From: Candidatus Treponema merdequi
GTDB lineage: Bacteria > Spirochaetota > Spirochaetia > Treponematales > Treponemataceae
Reading direction: 5' to 3'
NCBI GenBank assembly: GCA_018064525.1
Contig: JAGHVB010000034.1
Coordinates: 1-64,000, forward strand
DNA: 64,000 bases
Within the stretch, counting starts at the first letter, position 1. Every line of letters starts with the position of its first letter. Shown one piece after another: positions 1-6,980 of the stretch. The notes below the pieces were generated by a model. The model was not told the origin of the DNA. It saw only the letters and a program-made list of their open reading frames with translations, and made no database searches. Both the position numbers and the translations under genes were made by a program.

Positions 1-373
1 AACCATCAAGTAACTCTGCCACCCCGGTATAAAATACCTGATGTTTTTCTCTGTATTCATCAACAACCGTCTTTCCTCTTTCAGTTAAAACCGGATAAAC
101 TCTCTTCTCATTACCATCGTATTGCTCTTTCGCTGTAAGTCCCATTTTGCAAAGCTTAGTAAGCATCTGCGAAACAGCTCCCTTGGTTAGATGCATTTTT
201 TGACCTAAGTCTGTAACTGTCATCTCACTGTTCATATCTATTACATTCATCATCGACATTGCTGCTGTATTAATAGTCACCCCACAATCCAGCGTTATGT
301 CGGTCTTTCTTAGTTTGTCTATTGTTGCCGAAAAACTATAGATCACTTTCAGGTAGTTTCCGATATCTCTCAT
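1..373 (-). CDS. MarR-family transcriptional regulator, 3' end cut off by the window
   Basis: The reverse strand is open from an ATG at 373 to the window edge, about 124 codons. It was not in the ORF track because no stop lies inside the window. The protein starts MRDIGNYLKVIYSF and has a winged-helix core, with MTVTDLGQKMHLTKGAVSQM as the recognition-helix region, followed by a basic wing (YDGNEKRVYPVLTERG), as in MarR/SlyA repressors. An AGGAG ribosome site lies 5 nt before the ATG. A long palindrome sits just upstream and suggests autorepression. The ligand and other targets are unknown. Confidence 0.85.
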   Translation of the reverse strand, partial: MRDIGNYLKVIYSFSATIDKLRKTDITLDCGVTINTAAMSMMNVIDMNSEMTVTDLGQKMHLTKGAVSQMLTKLCKMGLTAKEQYDGNEKRVYPVLTERGKTVVDEYREKHQVFYTGVAELLDG

Positions 374-397
374 GATGACTCCTATCTAGAATAGAAT

Positions 398-431
398 AAT
401 AATTTATGTTTAGTACTAAACTTAAATTATT
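398..431. promoter_or_regulatory. Palindromic operator upstream of the MarR gene
   Basis: The core GTTTAGTACTAAAC is a perfect 14-bp palindrome at 408-421. It extends outward through AATAATTTA and TAAATTATT arms to 34 bp, with one T/T mismatch on each side of the core. It lies 25 bp before the MarR start codon, a usual place for a MarR dimer to bind and repress its own promoter. That function is inferred from position and symmetry. Confidence 0.6.
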
Positions 432-435
432 ACAT

Positions 436-638
436 TTACCTCAATATGTCAATAGTATATTCGTACACATCGCTTTCAGTTGTACGAACTTCTACGGCTT
501 CATTCAAAAGATTCTTTGCATAAGTTTTTCCAAGGGACGAACCTGATTATCTTCATATGTATGATAAAACCATCCAGGTCTTATAGATGTATTTACTTCT
601 GCAGCATACCAGACTAAATCTTTTTCATTTTTTAAGAT
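436..638 (-). pseudogene. Relic of a GH29 alpha-L-fucosidase (internal deletion, frameshift)
   Basis: One reverse frame reads LVWYAAEVNTSIRPGWFYH, which resembles the strongly conserved 'vSIRPGWFYH' region of GH29 alpha-L-fucosidases. It runs into a stop after about 40 residues. A second frame continues with GSSLGKTYAKNLLNEAVEV and ends at TAA (436-438). That piece resembles the segment about 40 residues further along in GH29 enzymes. The simplest reading is one gene that lost an internal stretch and both ends. There is no start codon or ribosome site. The GH29 assignment of the first fragment is fairly firm; the second is inference. Confidence 0.55.
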
Positions 639-697
639 TTACCGACTTCCTAAATCACGGTCTTGAGCATTTATTTTACGTTCACGTTAAATTCCAA

Positions 698-1429
698 CTA
701 TTTATTCAAATAACCGCCGAAAACCCATCCCTGAGTTCCTTTTTTAATTTTCTTTCCTTCGCGGTCTACAGAATTTTTTGTAGCTTCAACGAGAACCCAG
801 TTTGAGTTCTTAAAGTCCAATGTAACTTTGCTTCCGATATCAACAACTTTTACTTCAGTTCCCTGTTTCAAAATACTTACGACTTCGTCATCTGTTGAAC
901 AGCCTTTTCTCATTTTCAAATTTACTTTTGTAAATGCAAACTTATTTTTATTGTCCTGAGTAAAGTAATAATCTTTTGGCTGTTTAATAAGATATCCATT
1001 GAATGTTGCGTATGAACCCTTCCAGTTTTTAAAAGTTGCAGTGAAATACAAACGGCCTTCATCTTCGCTGTATTTTGTCAAAGCAACATCCATTTTCATT
1101 TCACTTGAACAGTCATTATTTGTGCAGATTGGAACTGGAAAGTTCAACGGCATATTTGGATTAAAATATTTTTTTGAAGATTCACCGTAACAGCCGTATT
1201 CAACACAGATGTTATCAATTCCAGTTGTAATCGTAACTGTCATGTTAATAAAACCTAAATCACTTTCTCTATATCCTGAAATATCAGTGACAGTAATTGC
1301 TTCTGGATTCTCGCCAACATTAAGAGTATAAGTTGTGTCCATGTCTTCTTTTCCAAGACAGTTCTTACCCTGTGCAAATACTGCAGCGCAAACAAACAAT
1401 GTCAAAAATAAAGAAATAATTTTTTTCAT
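698..1429 (-). CDS. Secreted protein with C-terminal bacterial SH3 domain
   Basis: 243 residues with a type I signal peptide (MKKIISLFLTLFVCAAVFAQ, cleavage likely after AFA). The middle is beta-rich without a family I recognise. Residues about 165-243 form an SH3b-like module (VNLKMRKGCSTDDEVVSIL ... GWVFGGYLNK). The GWVFGGYL end is shared with the lipoprotein encoded next upstream, so the two are probably paralogous in this module. SH3b modules often bind peptidoglycan or other cell-wall ligands, and periplasmic or surface location follows from the signal peptide. The start has a clear AAAGGAG site. The structured repeat (copy 1) lies immediately upstream. Confidence 0.75.
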   Translation of the reverse strand: MKKIISLFLTLFVCAAVFAQGKNCLGKEDMDTTYTLNVGENPEAITVTDISGYRESDLGFINMTVTITTGIDNICVEYGCYGESSKKYFNPNMPLNFPVPICTNNDCSSEMKMDVALTKYSEDEGRLYFTATFKNWKGSYATFNGYLIKQPKDYYFTQDNKNKFAFTKVNLKMRKGCSTDDEVVSILKQGTEVKVVDIGSKVTLDFKNSNWVLVEATKNSVDREGKKIKKGTQGWVFGGYLNK

Positions 1430-1450
1430 AAAAATCTCCTTTCATATTAT

Positions 1451-1520
1451 TCTAAACCGAGCGAAGCGAGGTTTAGAGGAAGTCTATTTTCAAGACTTCC
1501 TCTAGTGTACACTAGAGGAA
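1451..1520 (-). repeat. Structured 70-nt intergenic element, copy 1
   Basis: Three stacked inverted repeats: CTAAACC/GGTTTAG around the motif GAGCGAAGCGA; AGGAAGTCT/AGACTTCCT with a 7-nt loop; and a perfect palindrome centred on CTAGTGTACACTAG that extends to 24 bp. It lies between the terminator of the upstream gene and the ribosome site of the SH3 protein gene. A second copy at 4424-4494 keeps the fold although its middle stem has changed on both arms. Confidence 0.8.
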
Positions 1521-1550
1521 AAAAACGGCCTGTATTTTATTACAGGCCGT
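1519..1550 (-). terminator. Rho-independent terminator of the SH3 lipoprotein gene
   Basis: A perfect 10-bp stem, ACGGCCTGTA/TACAGGCCGT, with a 6-nt loop is followed on the reverse strand by seven T. It starts 19 nt after the stop codon of the 1570-4401 gene. Confidence 0.9.
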
Positions 1551-1569
1551 CAAAAATTTTTAGTTGAAA

Positions 1570-4401
1570 TTATTTATCACAATAATCGCAAGTCATTCTT
1601 CCATTTATATAAATTTCAGAAGGTTCCTCATACATCATTTCCATTGTTCCGCCTCTTTCGATAATCGGAATATTTCTTAAATAACCACTCATCGGTCCCA
1701 TTTCTCCAGTTTCTACGGAATTAAAACGGCCAAAACTTTCTATTGCATTATTCAATAAAATTCTTGAATCGCTTTTCCATTCATAAACGCCGCACAGAGA
1801 ACCGATTTCTACATCTTCTCTTTCCATCGGATTTACATCGACATTTGAATAAACGGTAATTCTATATTTTCCATTCGGAGTAAAATGAACATTCATTAAA
1901 TTTTCGTATGGCATTACAATATAAAAATCAGTTTTACAGATTTTTTCTGTTTTTTCATCAAACAACGGAGTTAATCTTAACTGTTTTTCTTTTTCGTTAA
2001 TGTTATAAAATTTTATCTGCTTTCCTTTATGACTTTCTTCGCTAATCGAAACAAATGAATTGTCTGACATAAAACATACTGTCTCAGAATTTAATTCGTT
2101 GCATGCAGAATATAAAACATTAAGTGTTTTTTTGGAATAAATAGTTACGATATCTTTATAATATGTTTTGTCATAACAACATTTTGAAACAACAGCAAAA
2201 GTAGATTTATCTCCCATTTCATAAACTTTTGATTCAGTTTCATCGTCATGAACTAAACCATAAATCTGTTTTAAGATTTTTCCTTTTGAACTGAGTCTTA
2301 CAAGGCGATTACTTTTTCCGCCGGCAAGAATATAACCTTTTTCATCCGGGCCGAACATTGGCGTAAGGGACGCAAGTTCCTGACCGATTTTTATTGTCTC
2401 TGTTACAGGCTTTCCGTTTTCATCATAGCTTACTTTTACAAGAAGTCCGCCGCCCTGATTTGTTGTGTAAAGAGCTTCACCTTTGCTGTTAAAACTGACA
2501 TCACTAAAGAAAGACTCAGATGTAAAACTTTCATCTTCAGAACGGAGATTTAATTCAAATGTTTCTCCGCCACCTTCAGAATTAATTGCATATACAACAA
2601 GTACCGGAGTTTTTTCTCCGCCGTTTTTAATTCCCTTTATAAATAAATGAGTATTATCAGGACTTACAAACAAATCTGTCGGATAAGAAAAATCTGCATG
2701 CTCAAAAGATACTTCTCCACATTGCTTAAATCTTTCTTTTCCTTCTGCCTCAACTTTCAAAATTTTTCCATAAGAAGTAACCGCAAATATGTTTTCATCT
2801 TTTTCATCAAAAGCCATTACAGAAGATTCATCAAACGGATATCCCATCAAAATCATATAATAATCCTGATTTTCTCTTCCACTAAACTTATAATCACCGA
2901 CAGGAACATAGACAATCTGTCCGTCACCAATTGTCGCATAAAAGTTTCCGTTGTGGCTCATAACAGGATGAACTATTTTTTTTCTTGAAACATCAAAAGT
3001 CTTTTCTGAAATATCAACTTTTGCATTTACGCGGTCAAGTTTTTTATCTCCTTCTCTCATATCTATTGTCGAAAGATACATTGAATCATCAAGATCAAAA
3101 TAAACCCAACCGGAAATACCATTAGTCGTATCAATGATATTTAAAAAATCATCAGGGACAGGAATTGAATCATTATAAACTGCAACCTGCTTAAGAACAC
3201 CGACATCGCCAGATGAAAAAGTTCCGATTTTATATTTTTCATCTGCAAGTGGAATGCTGTAAATCGGTTCATTTACATTTTCTTTTGGAATAATAAAACT
3301 ACCTGCATCAAATGAATGAGCCGAAAACCATTCGCCGCTGATTGCAACAGAATCTTTATCTTTAACAAGTTCCAGACTCTGAACTGCTTCTTTTTTTCTG
3401 ATCGGATCCCAGTATTCATTGTAATTTGATTCATATTTTGTTCCAGCCATATTAACGCCGGATACAATCATGGAATTTAATCTTTCGCCTTCAAAATAAT
3501 TTATGTAGCTTTCAAAAAAAGTATTTATTTTTTTTACTCCGTCATCATCATATACAGAATATGAATACTTGTACTCGCTGACCATTTTTTCTTTTACAAA
3601 ATCAAGATAACCGATTGATGCAGAAAATTTTTCCCAGCCATAAGGATCATCTTCATAAGGACTTGAAAATCCTTCTTCTGTAATTTTATGAACATAAAAA
3701 CCGTCTAAAGAAATATCTTCAGATTCAACAGTTATATGAGTTGAAGAATCGGCCTTCCACGTTCCCTTTCCTTCTTTTGTAATTTCACATTCACCTTCAA
3801 ACCGACAGCAGTAAAAAGTTCCATCGTGATAAAAACAGAAAGTATATCCGTCTTCTTCAAAAGTAGATTTATTTTGCATTCTCATATAAAAAGAATTTGA
3901 ACAGATATAGGCTGCAAGTTCGTCACCAGATTCCGGTTTTTTAATTTCCGGAATTTCTTTCGAAAGATATCCGCCGAAAACCCATCCGTAATTCGGCTCA
4001 GTAACTTTTTCTGAATAATCTGGCATTACAACTTTAACCCAGTAAGACTGAATATCCCCGACAGAAGTTTTTTCTCCGACAGCAACAATTTTTGCCGCAA
4101 ATCTGTACGGAAGCTTTCCGATTGTTTCTTCATCAGTAGAAGGACCTCTTCGCACACGAAGTCCCGAAGTTGCAGAAACATACATCGTGTCGCAAAGTTC
4201 ATTGTTCTCATAAAAACCGTCAATTATATTATCCGAAAATTTTAACGTTATCGGAGTAATTGAATCATCTTCAATAATTGTTTCTTCTTCCTGAACAATT
4301 TCTTTTTTTTCTGCATTATTTTCTTTTCCCTTGCACGCAAAAAGCGCAAGGCCAATTCCGATAAATGCACAAGTCTTAAAAACAATTGATAATTTTTTCA
4401 T
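1570..4401 (-). CDS. Large lipoprotein: SH3 domain plus probable beta-propeller
   Basis: The ORF track starts at 4485, but the signal peptide begins at the internal ATG at 4401 (MKKLSIVFKTCAFIGIGLAL, lipobox LFAC), with AAAGGA upstream. That gives 943 residues. An SH3b module lies around residues 70-150 (GLRVRRGPSTDEETIGKL ... GWVFGGYLSK). A lipocalin-like beta-rich stretch follows. From about residue 480 there are repeated blade-like segments (NGNFYATIGDGQIVYV, NIFAVTSYGKILKVEA, DLFVSPDNTHLFIKG) that suggest a WD/YVTN-type propeller. It is probably an envelope lipoprotein. Function is unknown. Structured repeat copy 2 lies just upstream. Confidence 0.75.
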   Translation of the reverse strand: MKKLSIVFKTCAFIGIGLALFACKGKENNAEKKEIVQEEETIIEDDSITPITLKFSDNIIDGFYENNELCDTMYVSATSGLRVRRGPSTDEETIGKLPYRFAAKIVAVGEKTSVGDIQSYWVKVVMPDYSEKVTEPNYGWVFGGYLSKEIPEIKKPESGDELAAYICSNSFYMRMQNKSTFEEDGYTFCFYHDGTFYCCRFEGECEITKEGKGTWKADSSTHITVESEDISLDGFYVHKITEEGFSSPYEDDPYGWEKFSASIGYLDFVKEKMVSEYKYSYSVYDDDGVKKINTFFESYINYFEGERLNSMIVSGVNMAGTKYESNYNEYWDPIRKKEAVQSLELVKDKDSVAISGEWFSAHSFDAGSFIIPKENVNEPIYSIPLADEKYKIGTFSSGDVGVLKQVAVYNDSIPVPDDFLNIIDTTNGISGWVYFDLDDSMYLSTIDMREGDKKLDRVNAKVDISEKTFDVSRKKIVHPVMSHNGNFYATIGDGQIVYVPVGDYKFSGRENQDYYMILMGYPFDESSVMAFDEKDENIFAVTSYGKILKVEAEGKERFKQCGEVSFEHADFSYPTDLFVSPDNTHLFIKGIKNGGEKTPVLVVYAINSEGGGETFELNLRSEDESFTSESFFSDVSFNSKGEALYTTNQGGGLLVKVSYDENGKPVTETIKIGQELASLTPMFGPDEKGYILAGGKSNRLVRLSSKGKILKQIYGLVHDDETESKVYEMGDKSTFAVVSKCCYDKTYYKDIVTIYSKKTLNVLYSACNELNSETVCFMSDNSFVSISEESHKGKQIKFYNINEKEKQLRLTPLFDEKTEKICKTDFYIVMPYENLMNVHFTPNGKYRITVYSNVDVNPMEREDVEIGSLCGVYEWKSDSRILLNNAIESFGRFNSVETGEMGPMSGYLRNIPIIERGGTMEMMYEEPSEIYINGRMTCDYCDK

Positions 4402-4423
4402 AAAAAATCCTTTTATAAAATTT

Positions 4424-4494
4424 TCTAAACCGAGCGAAGCGAGGTTTAGAGAAAACCTCTTTTCAAGGTTTTCTCTAGTGTACACTAGAGAAAA
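4424..4494 (-). repeat. Structured 70-nt intergenic element, copy 2
   Basis: Same order as copy 1: CTAAACC/GGTTTAG stem with the identical GAGCGAAGCGA interior, then AGAAAACCT/AGGTTTTCT stem, then the palindrome centred on CTAGTGTACACTAG. The middle stem differs from copy 1 at several positions on both arms, and pairing is retained each time. It lies 22 nt upstream of the true start of the SH3 lipoprotein gene, again directly after another gene's terminator. Confidence 0.8.
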
Positions 4495-4530
4495 AAAAAG
4501 AGATTTGCTTTTAGTTGTGCAAATCCCTTT
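4491..4530 (-). terminator. Terminator of the symporter gene
   Basis: On the reverse strand GATTTGC pairs with GCAAATC around a 10-nt loop, extended by an A/T-rich lower stem, and a run of nine T follows. It lies just after the stop of the 4546-5766 gene. Confidence 0.8.
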
Positions 4531-4545
4531 TTTTAATTTTAAACT

Positions 4546-5766
4546 CTATTCTGTAACAAGATCTTTCAAATCTTTATTTGTCATTGCACAGACACATGAG
4601 TCACTGTAAATATTAACAGCAGTTTCAATCATATCGATTACTGCATAGATTGGAAGAATGATTCCCATAATTCCAATCGGCATTCCTTTTCCTGCCATCA
4701 ATGAAAGAGTTAAGAAGAAGCATCCCATTGGAACGCCGGCATTTCCAACTGCACTGATTACAGAAACTAAAATCCATGCAATTACTGTAATCAGATTCAA
4801 TTCTACACCTGCATTTTTCATAACGAAAAGTGAAGTTACAAGAATGAATGCTGCACAACCGTTCATATTGATTGTTGTACACATTGGAAGAATAAAGCGT
4901 GAGAATTTTTTATCACATTTGATTCTGTTTTCAACACAGTCCATTGTAACAGGAAGAGTTGCTGCAGAACTCTTTGTGAACAAAGCTGTAAGAATTGCAG
5001 GAATCATATTCTTAAAATGTTTTACAGGATTAATTCCACGAACAAGAAGGAACAATGAAAGAACAACAAAGAACTGAATAAGGTTTCCGCTCAATACAAC
5101 AGCTGTATATTTTCCGATAGATTCCATTGCAATATGAGCACTCATTTCTTTTACAAGCTGTGCAGTAAATGCAACGATTCCGACTGGAAGAATTGCAATA
5201 ATCCATCCGATTACCATAAATACCATTTCCTGAAAACCGTTAATTAAATTCATAATTGCAGTTTTCTTTTCTGATTCTTTCATCTTTGAAACTGCAATTC
5301 CAAATACTGCAGAAACAATCAAAATTGAAAGAACATTTCCAGAAACAAATGGATAAAGAATATTATCTGGAATTGCTCCAATAAAATAATCAAGGAATGT
5401 AGAAGAATTCATGCTTGCGAGTTTTTCAGCAGCAACACCTTCATAAACTGCAGCAGGAAGAACTTCCGGTTTAATAACAAAGAAAAGAATTGCAGCAATT
5501 GAAGAAGCTGCAACTGTTGTCAGAAGAGTGTACATAAGTGTTCTTCTGAAAATCTTTCCTGTTTCTTTATTTCCACCGAGCATTGCAAGTGTTGTAAGAA
5601 TAGAAACTGCAATAGCCGGAACAGCAGTAAATTTAAAAAGTCTTGTAAAAATTGTCGCTACAAAACCACAGACACTGTCAATCGCATTAACATGCAGAGA
5701 ACCCAAAACTGCACCAACAATAAGTGCACTAACCCAAATAATTACCTGTTTAACCTGTTTAGTCAT
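4546..5766 (-). CDS. Dicarboxylate/amino acid:cation symporter (DAACS family)
   Basis: 406 residues, hydrophobic throughout, with eight or more membrane segments. The family signatures are present: the serine-rich reentrant loop (TKSSAATLPVT), the NMNGCA motif in the position of the NMDGT of GltPh/GltT, and GNAGVPMGC near the second reentrant loop. These proteins import glutamate, aspartate, serine/threonine or C4-dicarboxylates with Na+ or H+. The changed NMNGCA motif makes the exact substrate uncertain. The start is supported by GGAG 7 nt upstream. It is a single gene with its own promoter and terminator. Confidence 0.88.
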   Translation of the reverse strand: MTKQVKQVIIWVSALIVGAVLGSLHVNAIDSVCGFVATIFTRLFKFTAVPAIAVSILTTLAMLGGNKETGKIFRRTLMYTLLTTVAASSIAAILFFVIKPEVLPAAVYEGVAAEKLASMNSSTFLDYFIGAIPDNILYPFVSGNVLSILIVSAVFGIAVSKMKESEKKTAIMNLINGFQEMVFMVIGWIIAILPVGIVAFTAQLVKEMSAHIAMESIGKYTAVVLSGNLIQFFVVLSLFLLVRGINPVKHFKNMIPAILTALFTKSSAATLPVTMDCVENRIKCDKKFSRFILPMCTTINMNGCAAFILVTSLFVMKNAGVELNLITVIAWILVSVISAVGNAGVPMGCFFLTLSLMAGKGMPIGIMGIILPIYAVIDMIETAVNIYSDSCVCAMTNKDLKDLVTE

Positions 5767-5792
5767 TTTTTAACTCCATTTCTAAAAAGTTA

Positions 5793-5801
5793 ATTATAAC
5801 A
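5793..5801 (-). promoter_or_regulatory. Extended -10 promoter of the symporter gene
   Basis: On the reverse strand TGTTATAAT is a full extended -10 element (TGn plus TATAAT). It lies about 27 nt before the start codon, leaving room for a short leader with the GGAG ribosome site. Confidence 0.5.
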
Positions 5802-5852
5802 TTCAGTATACAATGGAGTTTATTTTTATGATAGAGAGAAGATTAATTTTTT

Positions 5853-5939
5853 CTAGAAGATAAGGTCCAGAACCTTTTTCACTCCTTTTTTGCAGGCATC
5901 AGCAGCACCTTTTAATCCGATACTTACAGTTGTACCGAT
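5853..5939 (-). pseudogene. C-terminal remnant of a double-glycine peptide gene
   Basis: The reverse strand reads IGTTVSIGLKGAADACKKGV then KKVLDLIF and a stop; a stop codon lies directly before it, so leader and start are gone. The ending (KK, two residues, D, two residues, F, stop) and the Gly/Ala-rich amphipathic character match the C-terminus of the peptide at 15845-16102 (KKKFFDWLF). It abuts the regulator remnant at 5945, as the intact peptide gene and regulator are neighbours at 15.8-17.7 kb. It is too short for firm homology; the paired arrangement is the stronger argument. Confidence 0.5.
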
Positions 5940-5944
5940 TTATG

Positions 5945-6327
5945 TTTCTTTCTTACTACAAAAGATATCTTCAGAAATCAAAAACAATTCTTTCATCACG
6001 CCAGAAAGAAAATCTCACAGCCAAAACTTTCGGAAACTTTACGCTTCTCTATAAAAATTCCACTCTGAAATTTCAGCGCAGAAAATCTGTCGAGCTTTTA
6101 GCATATTTAATTTATAAAAATGGAACTGGCGCAAACTCGCAGGAACTTATTAATGTCCTTTTCGGTGACAATGCAACAAGTTCCGCATCAATCCGCTCGT
6201 AATTTCCTGCGACTATTACGATTTTCTGAAAGACCCGTCTTCTGCACGCGGAAAATTCACCGGCGAATTCATGAACCAGTTCTCATGGGCCGAAGAAGCA
6301 ATAGATTTTATTGAAAAAATGATTTAA
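5945..6327 (+). pseudogene. Truncated, deleted copy of the SARP-like membrane regulator
   Basis: The sequence encodes YKRYLQKSKTILSSRQKENL onward, nearly identical to the C-terminal half of the regulator at 16618-17661. All membrane segments are missing. After FGDNATS the frame is lost, and the last 46 codons (from INPLVISCDYYDF) continue in another frame to a stop at 6325. Compared with the intact gene, exactly 100 nt are missing between two CAACAA hexamers (17408 and 17508 in the intact copy; one CAACAA at 6174 here). This is the mark of deletion between short direct repeats. The ORF-track entries 5930-6202 and 6120-6314 are pieces of this pseudogene. Confidence 0.9.
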
Positions 6328-6352
6328 TATATTATTATTTGGAGGAAATAAT

Positions 6353-6823
6353 ATGAAAAAAACAAACTTTATTTTATTAATTTCATTTTTCACAGCAATA
6401 GCAATATTGTCTGGCTGCAGTCAGCCTGCATCTTCTCAAAAAAAAGATCCACCATTGCAGCCAGCCGCAAAAGATTTTGCAAATAAAATTTACCAGACCA
6501 ACTGGGACAATTCCAACCCACCTTCTGCAGATAGACTTGAATTTTCTTCTGATGGAAGTTCTGCAAAATACATTAGTGTAAGTGATTACTCTGCAGAACA
6601 AAATATAGAAATTGTATGGGAAAATATCAAAGAAGCAATGAAGAAAGCAAACCCAAAAGCAACTTTCGATGATACAAAGTATTACTGCTTTCAGGAACAG
6701 GATGATTTTTCCCCAGTTTCCTTCACCGATCTTATAGAACACGGCTCTTTCTCTGCAGACTATTCAACCTACACAATTCCTGCCACAGCTGAAGATCCGG
6801 AACAGAAATTTTACCGCCAGTAA
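6353..6823 (+). CDS. Small lipoprotein of unknown function
   Basis: 156 residues. The signal peptide ends in the lipobox LSGC at residues 20-23 (MKKTNFILLISFFTAIAILSGC), followed by a Ser/Pro/Gln-rich linker. The mature part is acidic and has no motif I recognise. A strong GGAGGAA ribosome site lies 6 nt upstream of ATG, and a good terminator follows. It lies right after the decayed regulator, and could be a cargo or a neighbour of the old locus; nothing in the sequence decides that. Confidence 0.75.
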   Translation: MKKTNFILLISFFTAIAILSGCSQPASSQKKDPPLQPAAKDFANKIYQTNWDNSNPPSADRLEFSSDGSSAKYISVSDYSAEQNIEIVWENIKEAMKKANPKATFDDTKYYCFQEQDDFSPVSFTDLIEHGSFSADYSTYTIPATAEDPEQKFYRQ

Positions 6824-6868
6824 CCGTCACTTTTAAAACAAATCAATATTTTCTAAATCTAAAAAAAA

Positions 6869-6901
6869 GCGACCTGCTGTGACAAGCAGATCGCTTTTTT
6901 T
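6869..6901 (+). terminator. Terminator (bidirectional) between the lipoprotein gene and pheT
   Basis: GCGACCTGCT pairs with AGCAGATCGC (one C/A mismatch) around a 6-nt loop and is followed by seven T on the + strand. The A run on the other side could let it also serve the reverse strand, downstream of pheT. Confidence 0.8.
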
Positions 6902-6980
6902 ATCGCAGGCAAAGTTCCAACCCTAAAGCCTCACAACTCTAAGATCAACCACTCCGCTCGCGCAATAATTCCTAATTACT

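Noticed and set aside
5930-6202. 90-residue ORF treated as an intact gene
   Set aside because: It is the front of a pseudogene: the frame breaks at a 100-nt deletion and the continuation lies in another frame.
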